A stretch of 64,000 bases of DNA, taken from Campylorhamphus procurvoides. Taxonomy: Eukaryota > Chordata > Aves > Passeriformes > Dendrocolaptidae. This document shows, piece after piece, positions 1 to 12,867 of this stretch. Each line of letters starts with the position of its first letter. Position 1 is the first letter of the stretch. The DNA lies in assembly GCA_013396655.1 (NCBI GenBank), contig WBMV01006683.1, positions 1-64,000 of the forward strand. Direction: 5' to 3'. The translations under genes and the position numbers were made by a program. Under the pieces are notes generated by a model. The model was given only the letters and a program-made list of their open reading frames with translations, had not been told where the DNA came from and did no database searches.

Positions 1-3000
1 GTGGATCCCATCTGGCCCCATGGCCCTGTGTGTGTAAGTGGTGGGACAGGTCACTGCCTGTTTCCTACACTGCTAGGTATGCAAAATTCATAACTGCCTT
101 TTAATAACTCCTGACCTGCGAGGCCTGAGCGATTGTAAACCTCACAGAATCATTCCTGGCCAAGTGAAAATTCTATTCCATTTGAACATTCCTCATATAA
201 TATCCCCACTGCAGGCAGCACTGAAAGCAAAGCAGTGTTAGCACGGCTGTTCTCTGGGACATAATGAGTTGGCTTTGGCTGGGGATCAGGAGCTTTTGGA
301 GGCTGTAGGTTACACTGACCACTCACAGGCTTTAGATATCCTGCACTGCAGCTTGTTGTTTAATGATGTCAAGTTAAATTGGGGGTGAGGGAAGGGTAAT
401 CAGCTGGTTATTACAGCCAGGTTGGACAAAGTGCATGCAAACCCTGCTCTCAGCAGGGGCAGTGCCAGGGGAAAACTGGGCTGGTGTGGGGTTGGGGACA
501 TGGGACAGCAGCCAAGGGGCAAGGACCAAGCCTCTGGCATGACCCAGAGTGCTGCATGCTTCAGGGGTGCTTGTGGGAAAATGCACTTTGACATCCTCCC
601 TCCTCACCCTCACATCATCCATCAACAGGAAAAGAATTTCTCCTTCAGTCTGAGAGTCCTGTCAGTTTATGAAAAAGGATTTCCAAAGACACCTCCACCT
701 CTTGGATGGGAGCCCAGGGGGGACAGGCGAGGAGGGGCTGTTGTACCCCTCCTGCTTTAGCAGCTACACCCAGGGGTGGAGGCTGGGAACCCTTCTCCAA
801 GGAGAGATTCCAGGCTGGCAACAGTCTGGAGGGATCCAGAGAGTCGGGAATATGTAATCCCTGCCATAAAAAAGAGAGGATAAACAGCAAGGCAGGGGTT
901 GGTAAAACTGTGGACACATCAAGGAAGGAATGATTAGTCCTTACTGTTGTAAGACAAAAGGAGGGAGTGCTCAGGGAAAAGACAGGGCAATCATTCCTGA
1001 ACAAATCAAAGTGCAGTGAAGTCCTGGCATCTGTCCTGGCAGCAGTCCTGGCATCTGTCCTGGCATCTGTCCTGGCAGCAGTCCTGCAGCTGAGTTGCTT
1101 GCTGGGAATCATGGTGCCTGCTCTGGAACCTCAGCTTTGCCAGCATTGCAGAACCAGGAGAGTCATCCCACTGTGTTCATCCTCTTCCTCATTTTTATTT
1201 TCACAAGCCTGAGCACCAGCCACTGTCAGCTGGTTCATCTTTGTGTGACTCATTACAGGCAGCCTTGCACACTTGTGATTTTATTGCTATTTTGCCACTA
1301 TTTCTTTGTTCACTCATGACAACAGATTATCCTTCTCTGTAATTTTATGTGTCGAGAGGAACAGATGCCAGCAGTGAAAGCAAATCCAGAAAGTTCTTCC
1401 CTTCTGCTCTGCTTGCACTGGATCATCTTCTGTCTGATTTGATTTCAGTATCAATATTTTTCCTTCTTTACCCTGCAAAAAAATGGAGATAGTAAAAGGG
1501 ATGGCATGATTATGTTCCTGTAAATAATGTTATGTTGGCTCTGCTGTGGAGTCCAAATAATTTATTTGAGTTAAAAAAGTAATATTATTGACCATTTCTG
1601 CCTGGCAAGTCTGAAGCTCATTTAGAATAATAAAACCTGCTTTTCAGCTGAGTACCCTGGAGTGTTTAACATTTCAGTTTTAACAGTGTGGCAAATGGAT
1701 CTCAGAAACTGCAGATATTCCGTGCCCAGGTGTGATAAGAAATCCTGCCAGGGGACTGTGGCTTTCCAAGTGCCCAGGTGGCTCACACAGCATCCAGGTT
1801 GGCATGAGAATGAAGAGCAGAGGAAAAATGTCTCTTTCCCCTTCCTGTCCCTTCTTTGTTAGATGATTTCTAAGGAATTATGGAAAAATGCTTCACAGGT
1901 GGCATTTCATTCTATTGCTCCAATATATCCAGCTCTCCTACACCAACAGTGTTGGCTCCTTCCTGTGGACAGTGCCACAGGAGTAGGCTGAGTGAGTAGG
2001 CTGAGATCTGCCCCCTGTGAAATTATGCAGAACCAGCTCAGCCCATGAAATGAAAAGGAAATATTGGGAACCTTACATTGTGTGGGGGATTCGTGCCTTC
2101 CCTCCTGCAACTGCATCAAAGCAAACACAGGAGACATCAGTCCTGCACGGAGTGTTTGATTGGCTTAATTCAAGCAAAGACCTGAGAGATGTGATTTAGA
2201 CTTCCTGGGTGAGACTCTTGGTGGATTTTTGTTGGGAGATTCATGGCACTGGAAGCTGGAAGCACATTAGATGAGGTACAACTCATCTATCACAGGCCAA
2301 TAAAAGTTGCCCAGCTCATTTCTCTTTGCAGCCTCATAACTTGTGCTTTGCCAAAGCACATCTTTGCAGGAGGACATCCTGCCTTCCTTTGAAGACCTCA
2401 AGAGATGGAAAATCCAATTCTGCTGCTCTGATGTGCTAATCACCTCCATCACTCAGCCCACGTGCTGGGGTTGCAGTCCCATTTATCCACCCTGCAAACA
2501 GCCATCATCCTTAGCACACCAGAACTGATGGGATGTTGCTCTGGACTCCCTTGGACTGGACTCACATTTTCATGAAAGCATTGCCAGTGGTTTTGCATCT
2601 ATCACTGTGACTCTTTTTGGGACTCTAAAATGTTCACAACCTTCAAAAGAACGGTGAAAATCTGCTGTTTTGTCTGGGAATACGTGATCAGTTAGTTTAG
2701 TTCAGACAAACACCTTTTCTCTTAGTCATGGTGTAACTGAATGTTTAAGAATTCCAAATTTTTCTGCATCATGTCAGCATATTAAAATCTGCAAGATCTG
2801 GAGCACTCCATTATTATTATTATTGATGATTGCTTATTATTTAACTTAAAACTACCATCTGGATTCTGGTAATGCTCTTACTTGTTGATTCCAAATGGAT
2901 TTGATGTTTGTTTGCTCTCCAAACCTGTGACTGTAAAACGTAAGAATAAAATGGGAGCACTTTATTTCCCAGATCAGATTTTCTCTCAGCACGATTAAAA

Positions 3001-4045
3001 TTGCCACAGCAGTAAAGAGTTTACAAACTCACTAAAGAACTGTAATAACTTCCCCTCCTCACTGCCGGGTCAAGGAGAGGTAATACATGTTTCCAATCAG
3101 CTTTGAATTGAACTCAAATTGTGGGGTTTATTTCACTTTAATCCATATGTGAGTTCATGGTAAAGGTAAGAGAAATCGCAGCACTGCAAGCTTGGAGTAG
3201 AGTTAATTAAATTCTGCAGCTCCTCTTGGAAGAAGCCCTGGCCCTGCTCTGGTGTGAAGGATTCCAGGGTGCTCCTCAGGGTGACACCACCTGGGAACTG
3301 GCTCTGCTGGTGCAGCAAGGACAGCGACACACGAACCCACAGGGACCAAGTGCATGGAGAAAAACCTGGCAACGCTTGGGAGATATTTCATTTTGCTGAG
3401 TTAAACACCACCCCCCAATCCCAAAATAAGCCTCCTCCTCTCCCCTTTCCCCCCCTGCCCCAGTAAAACACCAAACCTGTAGTTCCTCTGCTGACAGGCA
3501 CTGAGGGACTCTACAGAAACACGGCACGTTCTCGGCTCAGACCCAGATGAGATCTTTCTCCAAGTCAGTCCCCACTGCAAATGGTGCTTTTGGAAATGAT
3601 AAATGCTTGTTGGGCTTCCTTCTCTGTTTCCCACTTACTGTGGAAATTGGCCTTTTTCTTTTTCTTTTTTTTTTTTTTTTTGGATTTCTGGTTTTCTCTC
3701 CAATCTTGTTTTATATGTGTTCTGGAAAAGAGCTTCTGCTAAGTGGGAGAGACTATTCATGTGCTTACAGTTTAATGTGCATTTTGGTGTCTTGCAGCGC
3801 TGGGATCTGAGCTCTGGCCACTTCACAGGATCAGGTGCACTGAGCCCCTGCTCAGCCTTTGGCAGGTCTCATCCAGAGCCAGGCAGTGCAGACCTGAGCT
3901 CCTGGCTGCCTGCACCTGTGAGGACATTTGTTTCCAAGCCATAAATGCTTAATGCTGCTTTTTTTGTTTCTTTCTTTCACATCTGAGATGTGCTCCTGGA
4001 GCATCTCCAACATCGACAGCAGCGTTTGGTGCAGGTCGAAATGGA
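1..4045. other. Non-coding, no gene seen
   Basis: Unique sequence with no convincing exon, splice pair or RNA gene. It holds the 12-base minisatellite at 1021-1086, a short TTA run near 2812-2824 and a poly-T run near 3664-3681. Short open frames here have no family resemblance. Confidence 0.7.
1021..1086 (+). repeat. 12-base minisatellite
   Basis: GTCCTGGCATCT and GTCCTGGCAGCA alternate about 5.5 times. It produces alanine/serine/valine/leucine repeats in one frame and threonine/alanine/arginine/aspartate repeats in the other, and neither looks like a gene. Confidence 0.93.
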
Positions 4046-4204
4046 CCAGGTGGCCCAGGGAGGTGACAGATGCCACATCCCTGGAAACACCCAAGGTCAG
4101 GTTGGATGGGGCTCTGAGAAAGCTAAAGGCTCATTGCAGGGGGCTTGGACTAGATGACCTTGAAAGGTCGCCTCCAACCCAAACTATTCTGTGGTTCTGG
4201 GATG
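4046..4204 (+). mobile_element. CR1 LINE 3' fragment
   Basis: The segment starts at a CAGGTGGCCCAGGGAGGTG-like stretch and runs through GGACTAGATGACCTTGAAAG to CCAACCCAAACTATTCTGTG, which is the typical avian CR1 3' end in sense orientation. It is 5'-truncated, as most CR1 copies are. No coding capacity remains. Confidence 0.93.
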
Positions 4205-7200
4205 GTTGTGGCTCACCCACATCCCTGGGGACATGTCAGATGGAGGGGCTGGGGACAAGAGAAGGCAACACACATCTGATTCTCCACATGGGCAGGGAGC
4301 CATGTCCTTACCAGTGTGCCAGGCTGGTCAGCAAGGTACAAACCTTTGGAAAATCTATTTTATGTGTATTTTGTTGAATGGTGGATTTCAGGAACTGTCA
4401 ATGGTTTTGAAGGTTGAATGTTCCCCAAAGCACCCAACAGAGAGAGCTCTCTCGATGCTCTGGGTTCTGGTTGGTGGTGCTTCTGTCTGCAGTCCCTGCA
4501 CCCAGGGAAACAACATTTTCTTGCCATGCAAAACTGGCAGTAAAAGAGCTTTCTGTTTCAAAATGAATCGTGTTCCAGAATGAATTGCATGCCACGTGTG
4601 AGATTCTGGAAAAAACCCCAGCCTTCCACAAGCACTAAAATGTGACATTTTAAAAATCTGAATTTTAAAATATTGCACTGTGCATTCATTTTGCCTCATG
4701 CAATAAAATAAAAGTCTCCCTAAAACAAATTTATTTTTCTTAAGCTCCCCACAGAATATCAATGAGAATACAAGTCACTTAAGCATCAAGTGCCGGATTC
4801 AGCGTCTCCTGAAGGGTTTCTTGGTGGTTTTAAGACACCTTGGATTGGGCTCTATAAGATCATCTACCCTTGGCAACTGGCCTTTCTTGGAGCTTCACCT
4901 CCTGCACAAACTCACCCACTCGACAAAGAAGAGCTGGGCTCATGCCAAGGAGTTCTGCAGTTTGTCATAACCATTTCAATAGCAAAGTCTCATTTTCCTG
5001 CGTTCCCCTGCTCGGATCCTTGCAAGAGTTATTTGTCCTCAAGGCCACAGATATATGAAGAGGCTGCTTTCACAGCCTTTCCCTTTCCTCACCCTGGCTG
5101 CCTAATTTTCTCTCCAGACAGAAATGTCCCTGGCTACTCTGAGGTTCTGTTCCCTCAGGTTTCTTTGTTTGCCAGCTCAGATGCTCAAGTGCTCTGTTCT
5201 CAGTGATTAGAGGTGCTTTCAAAGCCATTCACTGCAAGTCTCCTTTTATATAAACACTTCAAAATTACTTCAGCAAACTGAAATACTTGCACATCAGCAA
5301 ACCAGCTTTTGTTGATGATGACGATCTTGTGTTCTGTGCGTCCAAGTACCTTTGACTCAGATGGTGTTCTTTTATAGAACAAGCTTTTATCTCTTAATAA
5401 TTTCCTGAGTGCAAATTCAAGCTTTTCTTCTGGACAAAGTCAGAGAGATGAGCACAGTCCTGTTTTCTCTCAGAGTGCTACAAAACAACAGATCTTTTTC
5501 TTATAAACTCTCATTTCAGACCTGGTGAGTTTTTTGTGTTGCTTTGGTCTGTAGAATTGTCCACTCGTGGAAGCAAAGCTAACACAGGTCTTGCTAGTCA
5601 AGCTTTTATTCACACATAGAATTTTTGGGTTTTACACCAGTCACCTGGATTTAGATGCATTGATCTATCAGTCCAGGTTTGAGCCATATCAGTTCCAGGT
5701 TGGAAGCAAGGTGACTCTTTTGTGAAAACATCCATAACTACACCCATCCTACCTGGGCTCCAGAAACGTGCAGTTCACCACCTCATCGCAGGCACAGTCT
5801 CTCCTCTTCATGCTGGTGACTTTCCTTGGTCACATTTCTGAGGTTAAATACCAGGAAAAAAGGCTACTATCAAAAGTTTCAAGGCAAGAAGGTTGGCTCC
5901 AGACATTCAGCCTGAATTTGTATGTGCTCTTGCAATGAACAGATCATTAACTTTTGCAATGCAGCTGCTGAGAGATGTCTTTAAATGCTTCAGCTCTTCA
6001 GTCAGGGTGATAACAGCTCGTTAAAAGACACTATCTCAGCCCTCTGTTCAAAGAGGGTTTGGGCATCGCTGCTCTTTCTTCCTTCAGTTCCATCAGAACC
6101 AGGAAGGAAATAGAGCTTGGCTGATATTTCATGTCTTTGTGCAGAATGTGGTGACCTCAGAGCACAGACATCCCTGTCCTGTCCATAAGGAATCAAGAGT
6201 TCCCTGCCCAACACAGGAACTTCAGTGCCCGTCAGATTAAATTGGAAATGGCCTTTCTGGGAGCTGCATTAGGAAGGGAAATCTATAAGAGCTATTTAAT
6301 ATTCTGTAACCAACTGAGATTTACATTTCAACTAGCAAAATCCATCCTTTTCCTTCCTTCTCCCCCACCATTGCTGCACCCAAGGCACTGCTCCTGCACA
6401 AGTCACTTCACATCAGCCTCCCCATCCAGGAAAGCCACATGAAGAGCTGCTGAAAGTTCACTTTACGAGCTAATTATACTTTTGTCCTTCCTCTGAGCCA
6501 ACTATGTTCATATTTATGGCATATGTTTGATCCTAGCTGGACCTGACTCTTTACAGATGAGGGTTAGATGCTGCTGTGTGCAATTCTTGCTCCTGAGCTG
6601 CTCCTCTGAGAGGAGGAGCCTTTCTCCCATCAGTGGTCCCCCCCTTGTGCACACACTGGCTTTCCCCTGTTCCTGGGTATGAACAGGCAGATAGTGGCTT
6701 TAGAGGAGATTTGACTAATGGTTGTGATGGGCTCCCAGAGAAAAATGCAGATATTCCAGGGAGAAATGTGGCAGGACTGTGTATTGTTTATTCAAGCCAG
6801 TGAACTTGTTTCCCTGGGGCATCTTCAGGAGCGAAATTCAGCCTTGTTCCTTCTCAGGAGTGTGTGAATCACCTACGATGTGGCAGGTACCCCTTGGGCA
6901 CAGCTCCCACTTGCCCATGCTTGGGGATGTGAGTGCAGTGCTTTGTCTGGGGGTGGACAGCTCGGGGAGCAAGGGGAGCCCTCCCAGCCTGCAGCTTCCC
7001 CTCCTTTAGCTGAGGTTCACGCAGACCTCTGGGATCGGCGCAGCTGCCAACAGGTTTCTGGGTGTAATTCCAAGTCTGGAGCAGAGCTTGCAAAGCCTTA
7101 ACCGTTTTGTGACCTGGGTAATAAAGAGAGGGAAGGGAAGAGGGAGCTCCTCCTCCCTACAGGGGTGTGCAGCAGCAGGAGACAGCGGAGGGGCTCCAGC

Positions 7201-10200
7201 CCAAAGCTGTGGTGACTGGGGGAGGAGGTGGCAAGGTGTCCTCACTGCAGCCCCTGCTTTCTGAAAGGTGCCTCCTCTCACTTGGGCCATCACATTTATA
7301 AACTCCCAGGCAAGCTGCAAGGACCGTCTGTTTTCCAGGCACTTCAGAGACGAGTGGAGCAGGGAGGAGGAGGTGGCTTAAGGGGTAATTGAAGCTCTTG
7401 CAAGTGCGTCTGGTTTTCTTTGAGGGAGGAGAGGTTTTAGGCAGGCTCTGCCTACAGCTACCAATTCTAAGCGATGTGATATATTTTAATGCATTGTAGG
7501 GTGGTCAGATGACACGGTAAGACCTAAAAAAGTTTATTTCAGAGACCATGCAAAGACACAGAGCTGCTGCTGCAGGAGCACGGGTCCATCAGGAGCAAGG
7601 AGGGTGAGGATAGCCAGGAGAAGAGCACAAGGCTTGGCTGGGCACCAAGGAACTTGCTTTGAGTTATTTTTGCCTTAAGCAGGATTTTTTCCTGAATTAG
7701 TTTCCCTCCCTTCCCTGCTCCCAGGCTGACACGTGGGTAGAAGGAAGCAGAGCTAAAGTGGTTTAAAAAAAATGACATGGTGTTGAATTGCAGGGGCCAC
7801 GATGGACAGAGGGAACCTAAGACCCACAGAAATTACGACTTCAGAGGCTTAAACCCCATTGTTTTTCTATCTAATCTGTTTCCTCCAAAGATGACAGAGG
7901 AGCAGAATCTCTGTTTGATGAGATTATTGCCTTACAGAAGGTTGAAAACATATATTGTATTAATTTTCATCACATTTTGTCTGAAATGACTTGAAATATG
8001 TTTCTCTAACCAACCAAGCTCATTCTTAACCATCACTGCTACACATTCAGCAAGAATTTATAGGCAGTGTTACAAGTAGTCACATCCTTGCCTGTTGTTT
8101 GTGCTGAAAACCTCTGTCCTGGAAAAAGAATTGCACTTCCTAATGCTCATCCCCTGCACTGTAAATCAGGAGCTGGGATGAGCACACGTGCACCCCTGCA
8201 CTGGCCATAACGATCTGGGAATGTTTATTTGTATGGAAAAAGCTACTTCTGTTATTGTGATCCCTCCATCACCTGGGGAGAGACGTGGTTTGGTCCCTGG
8301 CTGGAAAGATCTGCACAGCTGGGCAGATGTGGGGGTGTTTCCAGAGCAGGCAGAAGCAGCAATCCCAAAACAGAGAGGGGATCATGCACGCAGACACAGC
8401 TCTTCTGAACTCCACTCATTCCAGATTTACCTGGATGAATTTGAGAGCCAAAACTGGCACAAAGTATCTATAAAAATTTATTAAAGCTTTGGGACAGACT
8501 GTGCTTTTCTTGAATATTGGGGGGAGGAGCAGGAATTTCCTTCTTCCTTTCCACAAGAAAGTACTATAGTCTCTGGTATTAAAAAAATGCTGGATTAGTA
8601 CATTTATTTGCCCAAAATGACATGATTGAATGGCTCAGGGAAGGTTAATTTGAGCAGGCTGCATAAGGGAGCAGGCAGTGGTGATTGTCTGGTCCCCAGC
8701 CACTGCTTCCACATGTCCTGGCATCCCAAGGAGCATCTCTCCCAAGGCCAGAAGCTGCAGAGCCTCCTCCTCCTCACCCCTGGGTATCACCTGTCCCCCA
8801 GGGAAGCCAACAGGCAGAGGGCAAAAAGGCATGTCTTGCTTCTCTGAACAAAATTTAATACATCCAGGGTGTAGTCCTGCCTCAGGCATCAGCACAGTTC
8901 TCCCAAATCCAACAAGAGCTACATCAGGTCCTTGGTCTTGTCTGGCCAGGAGGAGAATAGAAACTGGTGGTCCTCTGGCTCTAATGGCTCATACTGGTCA
9001 TAGGGGTAGGTGGGAGAATGCTGCTTGTCCAAATATTTAGGAAAGAATTTAAAAACAGTATTGGAAAAACAAACAAACAAAACAGCCAGGAAAGTGATGG
9101 AGATGACAAATATTTCCTCTGACAATTCTCAGCCTTTTGGCTGATCTTTGGTTGCACCTCTGTCTGTGCTGGCACTAAAACTGCAGCATCTCTGCTGGCA
9201 CTCCTCGATCCTCTCTGACTAAAAATAGGGACTGAGTTAGTTTTGCTCAGAGATTTAACATCTTCTCTACATTGCTGATTTACTTCCTGAGGAGTAAGTA
9301 ACATAACACATGCTACTCTCCTATTTCATGGTAATCCTCGCCCTTTGTTGTCAGAATACGAGCCAAAGGTGCACATTTTTCAAGGAATTGTTTGAATTAC
9401 TTCCCTCATCCTGATTGCTTTTCTTCACTTCTTCCTTCATCAACCATCCTTTGGGTATTAACCTTGTATTTATGCTCACATTAACTAGGGTCAGCATCAG
9501 AAACTGTTCTTGCTCTTGCTTTTGCTCAGCCACCTGGAGCAACAGAGGAGGGAGACAGTACCAGACATGCTCTAATTTCTAACATGTGTTTCCTGCCAGT
9601 ACTGGCCTCAGCAGCTCAACCACATAAGTCATCATGGGAATAATTGTCCTTTGAGTAAAATCTTTGGATGTGCACGAGCCTGAGAGAGCTGTGCCTTGGA
9701 GGGAGTGTCCTGCTGAACATCAGCAGGCTGGGGGCAAGGAGGAGGCAGACTTGGTACAGAACTGTAGGTGGTGATGCCTGTAATTTTCATTGCTCTGTGG
9801 AATAATCCCAACACTTACAAGGAATGGGATTTTTTCAAAGCGTTTTGCTTTGGTCCCTCCTTTTCCCTTACTGGAGCAGGTGGGAGTTTTCCCACTGATT
9901 TCAGTGTGAAGAGAGAGTGGGTTTGGAAAGCCCAGCAGTGTCCTGTGACAGCTGGGTCACACAGCGTGGTGGAGGCTGTTTGGTGCCTGCAGAGGGAGGG
10001 ATTTGTTTAAGGATGAGCCGTGTTCAAACTCATTGCGAGCCCCAGTGACTTCAGAGATGAGCCTGGCCAGGAACACTGCTTGTAGCTGAGACCATACCCC
10101 TCCCAATTTTGGAAAGGATAATGCTGTGGAAACTTTCTGCCATTTGAAATTAAGACAGAGCAGCCCCATTCAGCCCCTGATTTCTCATGGAAGTGAGCTT

Positions 10201-11625
10201 CCTATTGCTCATGTCCCTCTCCCTGCCTGCCCTCTCACACCTCTTGTTCTCTCCTGTAACCTGTGAATCTGTGGATGAATTCTATTTGAATTGAGCAAAC
10301 AATAACAAAGCTCAGAGATAATGAAACGTTAGGAGTTTATGAGGCATGTTTATACTGGCTGAGAAATGTTACAGCAGCAGCTTAGAGAGGAGATCCTCCG
10401 GAATCCCCATGTGTGACTGACCTTGGAAAGGACTGCTCCTGCTTCACCTTTAAAATCAATCACTGGGAAAAAAGTGTGGAGAGATCCAGGTTTGATTAGT
10501 TTCACTGTTCACAGACTAAATCACTGTGTTAAAACTCACTAAGAAGTTAATATTCTTATTTTTAGCTTTTTTTTGAGGGAGTGGAGGAAGGTGTTTAGCA
10601 GTGGGAACCTGGTTTCTCCTCAAGGCTCTGCCAGACCCCTGGGGCTGTAATGCCACAACCTTTTCCTGTGCCAGGCTAGGATGCTGAAGCTTTTGGATGC
10701 ATCCATTGCAGCAACAGCAATCCCCTGGGCAAGGGCTGCAGCACCCAGTGAGCCCCTGTGTGTTCCCAGAGCTTTCTTTACATTTCTTCCTTCTGGAAAC
10801 GTCCTGTGTGCCCCAGGAAAACCAAGGGCTGAACTTGTGCAGCTCCACAGGGAGAACCAGCCTTGCCAGCTTTTCCATGACATTATTTGTTACATCTTCT
10901 CTTATTTCAGTAGATGTGAAACCTTTTTCCATAGGTAAAGGATACTGTTGGAAATGTGGTGTTGGAGGGAAGCCCTTCCCCACCCAGGCCTGGGAGCTGA
11001 AGGGATCACACATCACTTCTGACTCTGTTTCTTCCATGCAGTAATTCCAAAAGAAGTGTCCCTTCTCTTTCTTCTTTTTGGAATTTCGCTCCTCCTTGCC
11101 TCACTGCAGGGACTCTGAGGCTATTTTGTGGCTTTTCCTTTTCTTAGCCTGGGTTTTGGCCAGTGCTGCCCACGTGGCTTTCCCAAGGCAGCCGAGGTGT
11201 GAGTTCTGCTGTGGCTCCATCCCAGCTGCCCTAACACCATTCCTTCCCTCATCACTCCCTTTTTCTGGGGTTGGGTGTTTGGAGGACTGAAGGACCGAGG
11301 AATGTCGATGGGGAGGGGACCTCAAGCGCCTCAAATCTCACATTTTCCATCAGCTTGGTGGACTTGCCCAACCTGTGTGTGGCTCCCAGAACAGCTTTTG
11401 CTTTCCCTGTTTCCATAAGCTGGGAGCTGCAGCCTTTTCCTTCAGTCTGGCTGGAATTCTTGGATGTGCTGGGTGCCTCATAGGAGTGTAACAACCCTAA
11501 AGGCTGATCCTTTTGCAGTGGCCTTGACCAACACATCTCCAGGTGCTTTCCTAAAAGGGTTGACATCGCTGCTCTGCTTCTCAGTGGGGAAACAGGCATG
11601 GAGCAGGTCTGTGTCCAAAAAACGT
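4205..11625. other. Non-coding, no gene seen
   Basis: Unique intergenic sequence. I found no exon with a believable product and no further transposon that I can name. Plus-strand TTTATT hexamers (for example 7533-7538) could be minus-strand poly(A) signals, but no supporting exon is visible. Confidence 0.65.
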
Positions 11626-11713
11626 GGGTGTGGCACTTGGGGACATAATTAATGATGGGCTTGGCATTGCTGGACTCAATGATCTTCCAACCTAACTGAG
11701 TCTGTGATTCTAG
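11626..11713 (+). mobile_element. CR1 LINE 3' end, degraded
   Basis: A short sense remnant carries GTGTGGCACTTGGGGACA, TGGACTCAATGATCTT and CCAACCTAACTGAGTCTGTG. These match the last 80-90 bases of CR1. It is diverged and 5'-truncated. Confidence 0.85.
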
Positions 11714-12834
11714 CACAGGCTGACCCGGGAAGAGAAGCACAGTCTCCACACACATGCTGATGTCAAATTCCTCTTAAGCCACGCTGCCTTGCACTCAGTG
11801 TGTGAGTGTTCCCTGCTGTAATGCACAGTCCTCCTCTGTCGGGGGACACGGAGCTGGCAGTGTGTCCCTGCTCACTGAAATCCTCAGTCCCTTTTCCATT
11901 GCTGTCTGTCAGTTATTCTTTATGGGCCACCAAACAGGGCTTTCCCGTGGTAGGTCAATTCTTAATGAACAAGGTTTATTTAATAGGACCTGGGTTATCA
12001 GCCAGTAATAAGCCTTGGCTTTCAGCAGGGACACACAGGGCTGGCACAGTCCAGGAGGAGGCTGAGCAAGGGCAGCAACATTAAATACACCCCAAATCCT
12101 TTCTTTTTACCTGCAGGACTATTGATGTGCAGCCTGAGCCCAGGTTGTGCTGGCTCACCCACCCCAGGAAGGGCTGATACAGCCACACAGCTGCACATTC
12201 CTCACGTGGGTTTAAGCCAGGGCTTTAAAGCCCTCCTTTCAAGGCATATTCAAACCTACAGTCACTCTTTTATGTTCCAGCATCTGCCTCTGACACGGAA
12301 ACATCGTTTATCACTTCCACAGGGCTCTGGTGCTGCAGAAACCCCCAGCACTTCAGCGGAGCCTTTCTCTGAAGAGCTGGTTTCCCAGTCCCAGCTCATG
12401 GGGCAGCCCCAGCCCTGCACATCTGCAGCCCTTCAGCACTGGGGTTTTATTCCATTTACATTTCTCCTCTGATTCAGCCTTTAAAAATCTTCCTTCCCTC
12501 TGCACTAGGAACGGTTGAGACGATTGCATCTTACTCTGGTTGTCTTTTCAGGTTTCAGCTTGCTTTTATAACCAAATAAAATATCTGCTGACACGAGCAT
12601 CTTCTGTGCTGTGTCCCCTCGGTGATACCCACACTCCTTTCCCTGGGTGTGGACACACAGCTTTGTTGTCCTGCCTTTTGTTTCACCTCCTCAGGCTGAC
12701 CCCAGAAATGAGAAATTAATCATTTTGTAGGGTCAAAAGCTGCTGATCCCCCCAGGTGTGACATGGCCGTGGCTGTCACCCCACAGCTGCCATGAGGTGA
12801 TGTTGGCAGGCGGGTCTGTGGTGGTGCTGCTGAT

Positions 12835-12867
12835 CATATATATATATATGTGTGTGTATATTTATAT
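12835..12867 (+). repeat. TA/TG dinucleotide repeat
   Basis: A short ATATAT run passes into GTGTGT and ATATTTATAT. It is a simple compound microsatellite. Confidence 0.85.

Noticed and set aside
645..1112. Frame with TDARTAART repeats
   Set aside because: Translation of the 12-base minisatellite at 1021-1086, with no gene context.
9122..9145. TTCTCAGCCTTTTGGCT resembles the 5' end of U2 snRNA
   Set aside because: Only about 20 bases match and the following U2 sequence (branch-site-pairing and Sm regions) is missing, so it is at most a tiny remnant or chance.
11252..11755. Minus-strand 167-codon open frame
   Set aside because: It overlaps a CR1 3' tail in antisense and shows no domain. Chance frame.
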